A DNA stretch of 64,000 nucleotides from Guptibacillus spartinae (GCF_028610625.1 NZ_JAQQWU010000001.1:248001-312000); one strand, 5' to 3'; shown: positions 1 to 9,430, numbered from the stretch's first letter. Translations and numbers: made by a program. Notes: generated by a model not told the origin, from the sequence alone.

Positions 1-240
1 GAAATTGAAAATGAACAAGTTATTTCTGAAATAGAGAAAAAAGAAATCATCACTTCTACCGTTCCAATTAAAGTGTGGCATCACTCGCTTAAGAGTCCTT
101 ATTCGTTAGATCAAATTCGCGCGTATGAACGGGTTCAAAGAGAGACTGGTTTTCCCATTGAGCTTGCGCTTTTAAGCGATAGTTACCAATCACTCGGTAA
201 GAAAATGATTCGCTTCTTTCACGAATTTGAAAAGCTGTAA
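1..240 (+). CDS. C-terminal part of a protein of unknown function (cut by window start)
   Basis: An open frame runs from the first base to a TAA at 238-240 and encodes the last 79 residues of a longer protein. The visible part starts with a charged Glu/Lys-rich stretch and ends in a segment with hydrophobic and aromatic residues (motifs VWHHSL, RETGFP, HEFEKL). I do not recognise a family. It converges on the oxidoreductase gene, with only 4 bases between the two stop codons. Confidence 0.6.
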   Translation, partial: EIENEQVISEIEKKEIITSTVPIKVWHHSLKSPYSLDQIRAYERVQRETGFPIELALLSDSYQSLGKKMIRFFHEFEKL

Positions 241-244
241 CGAC

Positions 245-1432
245 CTATCTCTTAAGCTTTGTGATATCCATCGCAGGATGATGCCCGTATAAAATCAAGT
301 CTTTAAGAATTTCAGCACCGAGCATACTGTAAACCGTACCGTTGCCACCATAACCTAGCATAAAATAGACGCCGTCGTATTTAGGGTGTTTCCCTATATA
401 GGGTAGACCATCTTTTGTAGAGCCAAAAATAGCGCTCCATTCATAGGCAATTGACGTTTTAATGGAAGGAAACAGTTCGTGCAATTTCGTTAACAGCTGC
501 TGACTTTTCTCTTTCAATTCTTCTTCATTTGTTAAATCTGTATCCAACCCTCCAATAAGGATCCGTCTATCTTCTGTTGTTCTTAAATAATGGTAAGGGC
601 GAGCGGTTTCCCAAATAAGTGATTGATTGTGCCAACCAGGAAAATGTTCGATCGGATCTGTTGCAATCGTATAAGTGCGCTCCAAAAGGGCGCCTTTTGT
701 TTGGGCGAACTCCTGCGTACCATATCCTGTAGCGTAGATGACGTGTTTGGTACGTATTTCTCCTTTTTCAGTCTGAAAGAGAAGCTCTTCTTTATTAAAC
801 TGATGAGATAGAACCTCGGTATGTTCAAAAATGCTGACCCCGAGATCTGCTGCATGTCTGGCAAGCGCCAGGGCAAATTGATAGGGGTTTACTTCTGCTT
901 CCGTTTTAGTATAAATTCCTGCAGGAGCGGTGAAAGAATAAAGGTTCTCAATGGCATGCCGATCTAAATAATCCGCCTGAAAACCATGCTCCTTTAAGGC
1001 TTCATATTCCTTTTTTAACTTTTTAACATCGTGATCATTGCTTGCGAAATAAAAACTATCCGCTCGCTTGAAGCTAGTCTTGTCCTTTAACGTGGCGTTG
1101 TATTTATCAAGTTCATCAATGGCTTTCAAACAAAGCTTATAGAAATAGACAGCTTTTTCTTTGCCAAACCGATCGATAAGGTCGATAAGCATGGCATCAT
1201 TTGAAAATTGGAGGAGTCCTGTGTTTGCCGAAGTGCTTCCAGAGCCGATTGTTTTCTTTTCGATTAATACTGTTTCAAGATGATAGTCTGCAAGCATTCT
1301 TGCCATAATCGAGCCTGACATACCGCCACCAATAATTAACACGTCACAAGTGATCGGGGTTGTAAGTTCTGGGAACGTTCTTGCATTCGTCACAGTAGTT
1401 GGCCAAAATAACTCGCCATGATGAAGTTTCAT
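245..1432 (-). CDS. FAD-dependent oxidoreductase of the DAO family
   Basis: 395 aa. The N-terminus has a dinucleotide-binding loop (IIGGGMSG, residues 33-40) followed about 20 residues later by the acidic end of the second strand (LIEKK), as in D-amino-acid oxidase / glycine oxidase / PuuB-type flavoproteins. The C-terminus holds the typical second FAD-contact segment (LIGGLD and the GYGGNGTVYS motif). These enzymes oxidise amines or amino acids and make H2O2; the substrate cannot be read from the sequence. AAAGGAGGCG lies just upstream of the ATG. It is a single gene, divergent from the SDR gene at 1525. It may be cytosolic, as no signal peptide is seen. Confidence 0.85.
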   Translation of the reverse strand: MKLHHGELFWPTTVTNARTFPELTTPITCDVLIIGGGMSGSIMARMLADYHLETVLIEKKTIGSGSTSANTGLLQFSNDAMLIDLIDRFGKEKAVYFYKLCLKAIDELDKYNATLKDKTSFKRADSFYFASNDHDVKKLKKEYEALKEHGFQADYLDRHAIENLYSFTAPAGIYTKTEAEVNPYQFALALARHAADLGVSIFEHTEVLSHQFNKEELLFQTEKGEIRTKHVIYATGYGTQEFAQTKGALLERTYTIATDPIEHFPGWHNQSLIWETARPYHYLRTTEDRRILIGGLDTDLTNEEELKEKSQQLLTKLHELFPSIKTSIAYEWSAIFGSTKDGLPYIGKHPKYDGVYFMLGYGGNGTVYSMLGAEILKDLILYGHHPAMDITKLKR

Positions 1433-1524
1433 GATAACGCCTCCTTTTCATTCTGCAGCATTAACAACGTTATTAGAATGAACGCCATGCGCCAAAAGTA
1501 TTCTTAAAGAGTTGAGGTGGGAAG

Positions 1525-2436
1525 ATGAAAAAAGTATTTATTACAGGTGGCTTAGGGTTTATTGGGTACCATTTAACAGAGTTTCTTTTAAACGAAGGGA
1601 TCGAAGTTGTAGCGATGGATGGGAAAGTTGATAAAAGAAGGATAGGCGAGTATGAAATGAAAGAAATGATGCTTCTTCGCAATGCGAATTACAAACAAAT
1701 CAATAGTCGTATCGAGGAAGCTTCGCTGGCTCATCTAACGAGAGATTGTGATACGATTTTTCATCTTAGTACACCGAAGCTTCTAAATGATAAACGTCGT
1801 GGAAAAATGATTGAAGAAAGTCTGGAATGTACACGAAAAGTGATGCAAGCGGCCGGTGGAAAAGTACTTGTATATGTGTCAAGCACAGAAGTATTTGGTA
1901 CACGTTATGGAAGCATCACAGAAAGAACCCCCCACCACCCACGTTCTGTTGGTGGAAAGCTAAACTCGGCAGAAGAACGAATTGCTTCAAATCGTAAAGA
2001 CGAAACTGTTAAAATTTTGCGCCTACCTCTTGTCTATGGTCCTTGGCAGCCGTCTCATTATGCTTTTCAATACGCTCTTTTACATCATAAGCTTCCACAA
2101 AAATATGAAGAGGAAGGCAGCAATTTTCATTTTGATGCCGTTTATGTAAAAGATGTTTGTCACGCCATTTATCAAGCAGCCACAAGACGTGAACACTCAG
2201 AAACGTTCAATCTAACAAGTGGAAGAGAAGGAGAATGGCAAAGAGGAGTCGAATGGTGTATAGAAGAATCCATAGACTTACAAGATGAAAAGAATTTAAG
2301 GTGTGGGATTTCAAGCAAACAATGTGCAAGTAAGCTTGGTTTTACTAATATTACTTCTATCGAAGAAGGACTGCACCAACAGCGTTTGCACACGGAAAAA
2401 ATGATGGCAATTGATCCTTCGATCTACTTAATGTAA
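1525..2436 (+). CDS. SDR-type NAD-dependent epimerase/dehydratase-like protein, atypical active site
   Basis: 303 aa with an N-terminal Rossmann motif (TGGLGFIG, residues 7-14) and the VSSTEVFG strand of extended SDR enzymes, which usually act on nucleotide sugars. The Tyr-x-x-x-Lys catalytic pair is not clear: the segment that should carry it reads RSVGGKLNSAEE, with the lysine kept but Ser where Tyr is expected. The protein may bind NAD without normal catalysis, or use another residue. The C-terminal third is rich in Cys and charged residues. The start is supported by GAGGTGGG 6 bases upstream. It is followed 29 bases later by a DinB-like gene in the same direction, so the two may share a transcript. 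Confidence 0.75.
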   Translation: MKKVFITGGLGFIGYHLTEFLLNEGIEVVAMDGKVDKRRIGEYEMKEMMLLRNANYKQINSRIEEASLAHLTRDCDTIFHLSTPKLLNDKRRGKMIEESLECTRKVMQAAGGKVLVYVSSTEVFGTRYGSITERTPHHPRSVGGKLNSAEERIASNRKDETVKILRLPLVYGPWQPSHYAFQYALLHHKLPQKYEEEGSNFHFDAVYVKDVCHAIYQAATRREHSETFNLTSGREGEWQRGVEWCIEESIDLQDEKNLRCGISSKQCASKLGFTNITSIEEGLHQQRLHTEKMMAIDPSIYLM

Positions 2437-2465
2437 TTTCACTGACTGAGAAGGGAGGGTTCTGT

Positions 2466-3020
2466 ATGATTGAAAAAACACTTGGTAATTATGATGTACA
2501 CGATTCCTCTCATGGCCTTCAAGCTTTAAAGGAAACGCGGGAAAAACTTCTTTCAATGGTTAGTGACATTGAATTTCAGGAACTTCACTATGGATACTCG
2601 AATTTTCCTACAGTTGGAGGCTATTTACTTCATATTGCACAAATTGAGCTTTGGTGGGTAAAAAATGCGCTTATGGGTGAAAGTGTAACGGAAGAAGAAA
2701 AAGAACGGTTCTATTTTCAGGAAAAGCAAGTGATCGCTGCACCTGACGACAAAGAGCTTTCCTGGTTTTTAGCTCGTCTTGCTGAAGCGCGTGATTACAT
2801 ACGTGCGTATTTTAACCAACTCTCAGATGTAGAATACCGCAAGCTAGGACCGGAAATTACGATAAATGGAGAAACGCATCGCTATTCTCCTGAATGGATT
2901 ATTAGCCATTTAATTGATCATGAAGCTTACCATAGAGGACAGGCTGCTATGGTATTAAAAATGGTATCCGGACAGCGAGAAGCATGGGAGCATTTCAATA
3001 CGCCGTATTTGTCGTTATAA
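2466..3020 (+). CDS. DinB-family protein (putative metal-dependent four-helix bundle)
   Basis: 184 aa. Histidines sit in the pattern of DinB/YfiT metal-binding helical bundles: one early in HIAQIELWW and a late pair in HLIDHEAYHRGQ. Proteins of this fold include thiol transferases and damage-inducible proteins of unknown activity, so the reaction is not assigned. A strong ribosome binding site (GAAGGGAGGG) precedes the ATG. In B. subtilis the gene just before comZ is med; that gene is not seen here and this one takes its place. Confidence 0.8.
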   Translation: MIEKTLGNYDVHDSSHGLQALKETREKLLSMVSDIEFQELHYGYSNFPTVGGYLLHIAQIELWWVKNALMGESVTEEEKERFYFQEKQVIAAPDDKELSWFLARLAEARDYIRAYFNQLSDVEYRKLGPEITINGETHRYSPEWIISHLIDHEAYHRGQAAMVLKMVSGQREAWEHFNTPYLSL

Positions 3021-3065
3021 TAGAAGATGAGCCTTTTAGGCGAAAGTGAATTAGGAGTGAATGGA

Positions 3066-3242
3066 ATGGATCAAAACATGAAATTTATGCAAATTGCAAT
3101 GAAGTATTTACCCGAAGCGAAGCAATCGCTCGGAGAACAGGACATTGAACTTGATCTTGAAAAAATGCAGCCGCTGCTTCAGCTCTTTCTTAAAGCAATG
3201 GAAGATGCTTATGAGCTTGGAAAGCAGGATGCACAGGAATAA
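3066..3242 (+). CDS. comZ: ComZ, competence-related small protein
   Basis: 58 aa from the ATG at 3066. The segment FMQIAMKYLPEAK and the C-terminal YELGK are typical of ComZ, described in B. subtilis as a negative effector of comG late-competence expression. An in-frame ATG 39 bases earlier exists, but TTAGGAG at 3051-3057 is well placed only for 3066, and the shorter form matches the family length. It is followed 12 bases later by a small membrane protein gene and then by a terminator. Confidence 0.85.
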   Translation: MDQNMKFMQIAMKYLPEAKQSLGEQDIELDLEKMQPLLQLFLKAMEDAYELGKQDAQE

Positions 3243-3254
3243 GGGGAGAACAAA

Positions 3255-3398
3255 ATGGGCCGTAAAGCTTTCTGGATATGGTTTGTCCCACTAGGTGGCT
3301 TATTGATAGGCATTTTGATCGGTAGTTTTAGTTTAATGGTCATCTCTGGCATTTTATTATGTATTAGTGCAGGAAGCATGCTGTTTCTTTCAAAATAA
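3255..3398 (+). CDS. Small hydrophobic protein, unknown function
   Basis: 47 aa: a short basic N-terminus (MGRKAFW) and then two hydrophobic segments separated by a Gly/Ser turn, so it is probably a membrane protein with one long or two short helices. AAGGGGAG lies 5-6 bases before the ATG. It sits 12 bases after comZ, in the place where B. subtilis has the small gene yjzB; I cannot say whether the two are related. The stop codon touches the start of the terminator stem at 3399. Confidence 0.6.
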   Translation: MGRKAFWIWFVPLGGLLIGILIGSFSLMVISGILLCISAGSMLFLSK

Positions 3399-3436
3399 AT
3401 TGAAAAGACGTGGAGGCACGTCTTTTCAATTATTTT
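3399..3436. terminator. Bidirectional terminator between comZ unit and the YppG-like gene
   Basis: A perfect 14-bp stem (3399-3412 with 3417-3430, loop GAGG) is flanked by A-rich sequence on the left and T-rich sequence on the right. It can end transcription from both converging sides. It overlaps the stop codon of the minus-strand gene. Confidence 0.8.
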
Positions 3437-3750
3437 ACGAAAAAGTTGAGCAATGATCCCATTTGTTTTACCATTGGTGTGATTTGTTGCACTGTATTCA
3501 TCATCTTAGGAAAGTCGTATTGACCATTTTGCTTTTTGAACTGATTCATAAATGGGTGCCCACCAGGATACCCTTGATAAGGTCCATATGGTTGTTGGTA
3601 ATAAGGATGGGGGTAGGGTGGCCCGCCAGGATGATAATTTTGTCCCTGATAGGGTGGATAAGGCGGATAAGGTGTGAATGGCTGTTGTTGATAAGGCTGA
3701 TAGCCAGGTTGTTGGTAGAAAAACGGCTGTTGTTGGTTATACGGATACAT
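3430..3750 (-). CDS. YppG-like Pro/Tyr/Gln-rich protein, probable spore coat component
   Basis: 106 aa. The first two thirds are low complexity, made of Tyr, Pro, Gln, Gly and His (repeats such as YQQP, PYPPY, YPGGH). The C-terminus is a short ordered segment (QYDFPKMMNTVQQ...MVKQMG..LNFF). This architecture is that of the YppG family found in sporeformers and of other Tyr-rich coat proteins that become cross-linked. AAAGGAGGA lies 8 bases before the ATG. A very good sigma-K-type promoter lies directly upstream (3787-3814), supporting late mother-cell expression. The assignment to the coat is an inference from composition and promoter. Confidence 0.75.
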   Translation of the reverse strand: MYPYNQQQPFFYQQPGYQPYQQQPFTPYPPYPPYQGQNYHPGGPPYPHPYYQQPYGPYQGYPGGHPFMNQFKKQNGQYDFPKMMNTVQQITPMVKQMGSLLNFFVK

Positions 3751-3786
3751 CCATCTATCCTCCTTTAATTCAAGTTAACTTATGAA

Positions 3787-3814
3787 TAGCTTATGAATCT
3801 TAAGTATAAATGGT
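3787..3814 (-). promoter_or_regulatory. Predicted sigma-K promoter of the YppG-like gene
   Basis: Read on the minus strand: AC, exactly 17 bases, then CATAAGCTA. This matches the known sigma-K pattern AC-N17-CATAnnnTA without mismatch. It ends 36 bases before the ATG of the YppG-like gene. A second CATAnnnTA (CATAAGTTA) follows 6 bases downstream. Confidence 0.65.
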
Positions 3815-3830
3815 GTGGGGAGCAGTCAGG

Positions 3831-3859
3831 TAGACAAACAAATCAATATGGATTAAAAT
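3831..3859 (+). promoter_or_regulatory. Sigma-A promoter of fabH-fabF
   Basis: TAGACA (3831-3836), a 17-base spacer and TAAAAT (3854-3859) form a good vegetative promoter. The FapR operator begins at the last base of the -10 box, so a bound repressor would cover the start point. Confidence 0.7.
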
Positions 3860-3875
3860 TAGTACCAGCTACTAA
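3859..3875. promoter_or_regulatory. FapR operator upstream of fabH
   Basis: The 17-bp sequence TTAGTACCAGCTACTAA is an inverted repeat (TTAGTA / TACTAA, 5-bp centre). It matches the known binding site of FapR, the malonyl-CoA-responsive repressor of fatty-acid synthesis genes in Bacillus. It overlaps the fabH promoter. Confidence 0.85.
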
Positions 3876-3921
3876 AGATTGGTTTTAAGTAAGAAAATAT
3901 CCTATAAAGGGGAAATTCAAG

Positions 3922-4860
3922 ATGAACGCTGGTTTACTAGGTGTAGGACATTATGTACCAGAACGTGTATTAACAAACCATGATCTAGAGAAAATGGTTG
4001 ATACGTCTGACGAATGGATCCGCACACGAACTGGAATTGAAGAAAGAAGAATTGCAGACGATGATATGAATACTTCAGATATGGCTTATTTGGCTTCAAA
4101 AAAAGCCCTTGAAGATGCTAATATAAAAGCGGAAGAGTTAGATCTTATTTTAGTTGCAACCGTAACCCCAGACTATCCATTTCCATCAGTAGGATGTTTG
4201 CTTCAAGAAAAACTTGGTGCAACAAATGCAGCTGCGATGGATTTAAGTGCAGCTTGTGCAGGCTTCATGTATGGCATGATTACAGCTGGACAGTACATTA
4301 ACAATGATACTTATAAAAACATTCTAGTAGTTGGGGTTGAAAAGCTCTCTAAAATTACCGATTGGGAAGATCGAAACACAGCTGTTCTCTTTGGTGATGG
4401 AGCTGGGGCGGCAGTCGTTGGCCCTGTTACGGAAGGCAGAGGGATTCTATCCTTTGAACTTGGATCAGATGGTGCAGGGGCAAAGCATCTCTACCAGGAG
4501 CCGAATGGCTTTATGGCCATGAACGGCAGAGAAGTGTTCAAGTTTGCAGTAAGACAAATGGGTCAGTCAGCGATTAACGTGATCGACAAAGCGGGGTTAA
4601 CGAAGGAAGATGTTGACTTTTTAATTCCCCATCAGGCAAACATACGCATTATGGAAGCATCCAGACAACGACTGGAACTCCCAGTTGAAAAGATGGCAAC
4701 AACGGTGAAAAAATATGGAAATACATCATCATCAACCATTCCAATTGCGCTTTCAGAAGCAATAGAAGAAGGTAGAGTAAAGGATGACGATGTTGTCATT
4801 CTTGTTGGTTTCGGAGGCGGTTTAACTTGGGGAGCTGTGGCCCTCAAATTAGGACGTTAA
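3922..4860 (+). CDS. fabH: FabH, beta-ketoacyl-ACP synthase III
   Basis: 312 aa, usual length. It condenses an acyl-CoA primer with malonyl-ACP to start each fatty acid chain; in Bacillus the primers are often branched. The catalytic triad is visible: Cys112 (SAACAGF), His237 (IPHQAN) and Asn267 (YGNTSS), along with the glycine-rich C-terminal [10 protein letters not shown] ribosome binding site (AAAGGGGAAA) precedes the ATG. It forms an operon with fabF, 34 bases downstream, under a FapR-controlled promoter. Confidence 0.97.
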   Translation: MNAGLLGVGHYVPERVLTNHDLEKMVDTSDEWIRTRTGIEERRIADDDMNTSDMAYLASKKALEDANIKAEELDLILVATVTPDYPFPSVGCLLQEKLGATNAAAMDLSAACAGFMYGMITAGQYINNDTYKNILVVGVEKLSKITDWEDRNTAVLFGDGAGAAVVGPVTEGRGILSFELGSDGAGAKHLYQEPNGFMAMNGREVFKFAVRQMGQSAINVIDKAGLTKEDVDFLIPHQANIRIMEASRQRLELPVEKMATTVKKYGNTSSSTIPIALSEAIEEGRVKDDDVVILVGFGGGLTWGAVALKLGR

Positions 4861-4894
4861 AACGGTAGTAGTGAAAAAAGGAGCGCTGGTATAA

Positions 4895-6133
4895 ATGAAG
4901 AGAAGAGTTGTTATTACTGGGTTGGGGACGGTTTCCCCACTTGGAAATTCATTAGAGGAAACGTGGACAAATGTATTGAATGGAGTTTCTGGGATTAATC
5001 CATTAACTCGTTTAGATAAAGATCTGTTCGCAGCAAAAGTATCCGGGGAAGCACTTGAATTTGACCCTGAGAAATTTATGGACCGTAAAGAAGCTCGGAA
5101 AATGGACCGTTTCACACAATTTGCGGTAGCTGCTTCTCAAATGGCAGTAGACGATGCTGGTTTGAAAATTAATGAAGAAAATGCCGAAAGAGTGGGCGTT
5201 TGGATCGGATCAGGTATCGGTGGTATGGAAACGTATGAATCTCAATTCCGTACGTTTATGGATAAAGGCGCTCGTCGTGTTAGTCCATTTTTTGTGCCGA
5301 TGATGATTCCAGATATGGCATCTGGTCAAGTTTCAATTATGCTTGGAGCAAAAGGAATTAACTCATGCACCGTAACTGCCTGTGCTTCAGGAACAAACTC
5401 AATTGGTGATTCCTTTAAAGTGATTCAGCGTGGTGACGCGGATGTGATGATCACCGGTGGATCTGAAGCACCAATTACAAGCATGAGCGTAGCAGGGTTT
5501 GGTTCGATGAAAGCTCTCTCAACAAATCCAGATCCGGCTTCTGCAAGTCGTCCATTTGATGCGAATCGTGATGGTTTTGTTATTGGTGAGGGTGCTGGAA
5601 TTCTTGTCATTGAAAGCCTTGAATCTGCAGAAAAACGCGGCGCTAAGATTTACGCGGAAATCGTAGGCTATGGTTCGACAGGGGATGCTTATCACGTGAC
5701 CCAACCTGCACCTGAAGGAGAAGGCGGCGCAAGAGCCATGAAACAAGCAATTGATGATGCAGGTCTTTCTCCCACTGATATAGGCTACATTAATGCACAC
5801 GGAACAAGTACAGATTACAATGATAAATATGAAACGGCTGCGATTAAGTCGGTATTTGGAGAGCATGCTTATAAGCTTGCTGTTAGTTCAACTAAGTCGA
5901 TGACAGGTCATTTACTTGGAGCTGCTGGTGCTGTTGAAGGTGTCTTCTGTGCAAAAGTATTAGAAGAAGGTATCCTTCCTCCTACAATTAACTATGAAAC
6001 GCCTGATCCAAACTGTGACCTTGACTATGTGCCAAATAAAGCACGTAAAGCGGAAGTGACTGCTGTGATGAATAACTCACTTGGTTTTGGCGGTCACAAT
6101 GCGACACTAGTGTTTAAGAAATTCGCGAAGTAA
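4895..6133 (+). CDS. fabF: FabF, beta-ketoacyl-ACP synthase II
   Basis: 412 aa, full length. It elongates acyl-ACP with malonyl-ACP. The Cys-His-His triad is present: Cys163 (TACASGTNS), His302 (NAHGTST) and His339 ([10 protein letters not shown]). The ATG is preceded by AAAAAGGAGC at a distance that is slightly long but acceptable. It is cotranscribed with fabH and followed by a hairpin terminator. Confidence 0.97.
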   Translation: MKRRVVITGLGTVSPLGNSLEETWTNVLNGVSGINPLTRLDKDLFAAKVSGEALEFDPEKFMDRKEARKMDRFTQFAVAASQMAVDDAGLKINEENAERVGVWIGSGIGGMETYESQFRTFMDKGARRVSPFFVPMMIPDMASGQVSIMLGAKGINSCTVTACASGTNSIGDSFKVIQRGDADVMITGGSEAPITSMSVAGFGSMKALSTNPDPASASRPFDANRDGFVIGEGAGILVIESLESAEKRGAKIYAEIVGYGSTGDAYHVTQPAPEGEGGARAMKQAIDDAGLSPTDIGYINAHGTSTDYNDKYETAAIKSVFGEHAYKLAVSSTKSMTGHLLGAAGAVEGVFCAKVLEEGILPPTINYETPDPNCDLDYVPNKARKAEVTAVMNNSLGFGGHNATLVFKKFAK

Positions 6134-6140
6134 CGACTGT

Positions 6141-6173
6141 AACCTCTGGAGAAATCCAGGGGTTATTTTTATT
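6141..6173 (+). terminator. Terminator of fabH-fabF
   Basis: A 9-bp stem (6141-6149 with 6156-6164, one G-U pair) is followed by ATTTTTATTT. Confidence 0.7.
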
Positions 6174-6206
6174 TGTCTTGTCTTCCGCTTTTTAGTGTCT
6201 AGCTGC

Positions 6207-6303
6207 AGTGGGCAGGGTCTCGATCGCTTCACCTTATCAAAAGAACACAAAGACCGTGTTCTTTTGATAAGGCTCCAGCGCTTGTCGACCCTAAACGCCC
6301 ACT
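6207..6303. repeat. Structured repeat unit 1
   Basis: Outer stem AGTGGGC/GCCCACT, next stem AGGGT/ACCCT, then CGA/TCG and CGC/GCG. The apical hairpin is a perfect 17-bp stem (6232-6248 with 6256-6272) closed by AAAGACC. Confidence 0.8.
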
Positions 6304-6326
6304 TCCGCTTTTCGTGATCCAGCTGC

Positions 6327-6423
6327 AGTGGGCAGACACTCGGTCACTTCACCCTATAACTCGAACACAAAGACCGTGTTCAATTTATAGGGCTCCAGTG
6401 CCTGCCGTGTCTAACCGCCCACT
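6327..6423. repeat. Structured repeat unit 2
   Basis: Outer stem AGTGGGC/GCCCACT; second stem AGACA/TGTCT, changed on both sides compared with unit 1; then CGG/CCG and CAC/GTG, also changed in pairs. The apical hairpin starts with CCCTATAA / TTATAGGG (two internal mismatches) and has the loop AAAGACC. Confidence 0.8.
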
Positions 6424-6447
6424 TCCGCTTTTCATAGATCCAGCTAC

Positions 6448-6543
6448 GACTCACAGAAACTGCGATATTTCGCACTTTCACCAGAACACAAAAATCGTGT
6501 TCTAGTTCAAGCGCTCCAATATCTCCGTTTCTAAACGCTCGTC
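6448..6543. repeat. Structured repeat unit 3 (most diverged)
   Basis: The outer stem is reduced to about ACGA/TCGT. The second stem is AGAAA/TTTCT, a third paired variant, and one inner stem reads TAT/ATA. The apical stem AGAACAC / GTGTTCT is short and the loop is AAAAATC. This unit has drifted most in primary sequence. Confidence 0.7.
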
Positions 6544-6567
6544 TTCGCTTTTCATAGATCCAGCTGC

Positions 6568-6664
6568 AATGGGCAGGGTCTCGATCGCTTCACCATTTCA
6601 AATGAACACAAAGAGCGTGTTCTTTTGAAATGCTTCCAGCGCTTGTCGACCCTAACCGCCCATT
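6568..6664. repeat. Structured repeat unit 4
   Basis: Outer stem AATGGGC/GCCCATT, a paired change relative to units 1 and 2. The second stem AGGGT/ACCCT is as in unit 1. The apical stem is about 16 bp with one mismatch and the loop is AAAGAGC. Confidence 0.8.
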
Positions 6665-6779
6665 TCCGCTTTTCAGTGTTCTATTAATCTTTTCTTAATA
6701 ATATATTGATTATGGAATAATTTAACTTGGTCCTGACTATACTGTTTTTACAAACAGTAGCGAAGTGAGGGGTAGCCAG

Positions 6780-7526
6780 ATGTTGTATTTGCGAGATGTT
6801 TGGGTGAATTGGTTTGAGGGTGAAGAGAATGGATATAACGTTTGTGATTTTCATGAGTGGCGTAAAGACGATTTCATTGAACTTTTGGATCAGGTGCCTG
6901 TCATTAAGGTAGAGTCTGTTTTGTATCATTATATCGAGAATGATTTAAGTGAGCTTCCGGAGAGTTTACTTAGTGATGTCTTTCAACAAAGCTATATTCG
7001 TAAAAATAATGAACGATCACCGTTAGAATATTGCTTCCTGGCTACGGATGGCAGAGGGGTTATCGTGATTGATACATTAGGATACAAAATTCCGATTCGC
7101 AAAAGCCGTGTGATTCCAAGACAAGAAAAAGCGGTTTATGAAATGGTTGCCGATATTGAAGCTACGTCTTATCCATTTGAAACGGACCAGCCGGTGAAAG
7201 AGCACCATATTCTCTCTCCAGGTCCAGACATCATGATGGGGCTAACACGAAAGGAAAGACAACTAAAGCAGCTCTTGTTTATGGCACTCGATCAACTTTA
7301 CTCGAGTGGAAATTCAGCAGAGATTCGGTATTGGTTCACAGAGTGTCAACCAAAAAAATATGTTCAGATTCAGAACATGGAAATGGACGAGGCATGGGAA
7401 GGGCTATACCGAGAAGTAAAAGCAGGTTGGTCAGCAAAACATGAGCAAATCTGTGAACGTATCATTAAAGGGCAACCGTATTTTGAAAAAATATGGGAAC
7501 TTGAAAAAGGTACACATGTGAACTAA
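6780..7526 (+). CDS. yjbA: YjbA family protein (DUF3603), unknown function
   Basis: 248 aa, close to the B. subtilis YjbA length. Conserved blocks are visible throughout: the N-terminal [19 protein letters not shown], the middle IPIRKSR.IPRQE, and [17 protein letters not shown] toward the C-terminus. No catalytic motif or membrane segment is seen. An upstream in-frame GTG at 6765 is less likely, because GAGGGG at 6767-6772 is the natural ribosome binding site for the ATG at 6780. It stands alone between the repeat array and trpS, as in B. subtilis where yjbA precedes trpS. Confidence 0.88.
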   Translation: MLYLRDVWVNWFEGEENGYNVCDFHEWRKDDFIELLDQVPVIKVESVLYHYIENDLSELPESLLSDVFQQSYIRKNNERSPLEYCFLATDGRGVIVIDTLGYKIPIRKSRVIPRQEKAVYEMVADIEATSYPFETDQPVKEHHILSPGPDIMMGLTRKERQLKQLLFMALDQLYSSGNSAEIRYWFTECQPKKYVQIQNMEMDEAWEGLYREVKAGWSAKHEQICERIIKGQPYFEKIWELEKGTHVN

Positions 7527-7530
7527 AGAA

Positions 7531-7563
7531 AGAAGGCTGCCGGATGGGCAGCCTTCTTTTATT
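7531..7563. terminator. Terminator between yjbA and trpS
   Basis: A perfect 11-bp stem (7531-7541 with 7547-7557) is flanked by T-rich sequence on the right and A-rich sequence on the left. It probably serves both converging genes. Confidence 0.8.
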
Positions 7564-7567
7564 TATC

Positions 7568-8859
<1,292 letters not shown>

Positions 8860-8865
8860 TTTACT

Positions 8866-8895
8866 ATTATAGCGTAAAGATTTATTTTGATGCAA
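8866..8895 (-). promoter_or_regulatory. Sigma-A promoter of trpS
   Basis: On the minus strand: TTGCAT, 18 bases, TATAAT. It lies about 310 bases before the trpS start and leaves room for the complete T-box leader. Confidence 0.6.
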
Positions 8896-8899
8896 CAAG

Positions 8900-9271
8900 T
8901 TAGCCAATTATGATTGCAATCGAAATGATGACTGTCATAACCGTACAAAAACCACCGGCAATTAAGAACGGATAGGTAATTGGATTATCATAATCTAACT
9001 TATATTTGATCTCAGATTGATCTTCTTCAATCATTTGGCGTTTTGCCGTACTTCGAAAATAACGTTTAAATGAGTAAACAATACCGTCGAAAAATCCGGT
9101 TTGAATAACATGAAGAGCAGCACCAATCAGCAACATAGCGAGAGCAATCATAAAGAGTATATCCGAAACAGGCTGTAAACCTAAGCCTTGATCGGAAGTA
9201 ATAGATATGATCATTGAAGCAACAATAGCCAGAAAAACCAAGATACCTGCCTTAAGTGTAAGTGATTTCAT
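8900..9271 (-). CDS. Small membrane protein with DUF3899-like domain
   Basis: 123 aa with three hydrophobic segments: two at the N-terminus (about residues 6-22 and 34-55) and one at the C-terminus ending in IAIIIG. Between them is a basic cytoplasmic loop (FKRYFRSTAKRQ) and the YDNPITYPFLIAGG segment typical of DUF3899 proteins. Function is unknown. A longer frame starts at 9358, but GGGGGTT just before the ATG at 9271 supports the shorter protein. It lies upstream of trpS on the same strand, so some read-through into the T-box is possible. Confidence 0.7.
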   Translation of the reverse strand: MKSLTLKAGILVFLAIVASMIISITSDQGLGLQPVSDILFMIALAMLLIGAALHVIQTGFFDGIVYSFKRYFRSTAKRQMIEEDQSEIKYKLDYDNPITYPFLIAGGFCTVMTVIISIAIIIG

Positions 9272-9411
9272 AATAACCCCCAATTTTGTTTCTATCGTAT
9301 AGTATAAAAAAAGAATGAGCCAAGAACAATATATAGCAGTGAGAAATACGAAACACATTTACACACTGTTCACCTGTCGGAATATTTCGCCATATGCATA
9401 CGATATACACG

Positions 9412-9430
9412 AAAGTATACTATATACTTT
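9412..9430. repeat. Inverted repeat, possible operator
   Basis: AAAGTATA - CTA - TATACTTT is a perfect 8-bp inverted repeat with a 3-base centre. It lies about 300 bases before oppA and 140 bases before the start of the DUF3899-type gene on the other strand. No regulator is assigned. Confidence 0.5.

Larger units (their letters stand above)
6182..6673. repeat. Tandem array of four ~120-bp structured palindromic repeats
   Basis: Four units start at 6182, 6302, 6422 and 6542, an exact 120-bp period, and the array ends near 6673 with a further copy of the unit's CCGCTTTT start. Each unit begins (C)TTCCGCTTTT, then an AGCTGCAG-type segment, then a long imperfect inverted repeat with a loop like AAAGACC. 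The stem bases differ between units but change in pairs, so the folded shape is conserved. There is no ORF in the array. It resembles short intergenic palindromic elements dispersed in Bacillaceae genomes, here in a rare tandem form; that link is from memory and uncertain. Confidence 0.85.

Noticed and set aside
583-876. ORFs on both strands inside the FAD oxidoreductase gene
   Set aside because: They are frame shadows of a well-supported gene and have no ribosome binding sites.
6314-6505. 63-codon ORF inside the tandem repeats
   Set aside because: It crosses several repeat units, its frame is not conserved from unit to unit, and there is no ribosome binding site.
6182-6673. Possible CRISPR array
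   Set aside because: The repeat units are about 120 bp, imperfect, palindromic over most of their length and directly joined; there are no unique spacers and no cas genes.
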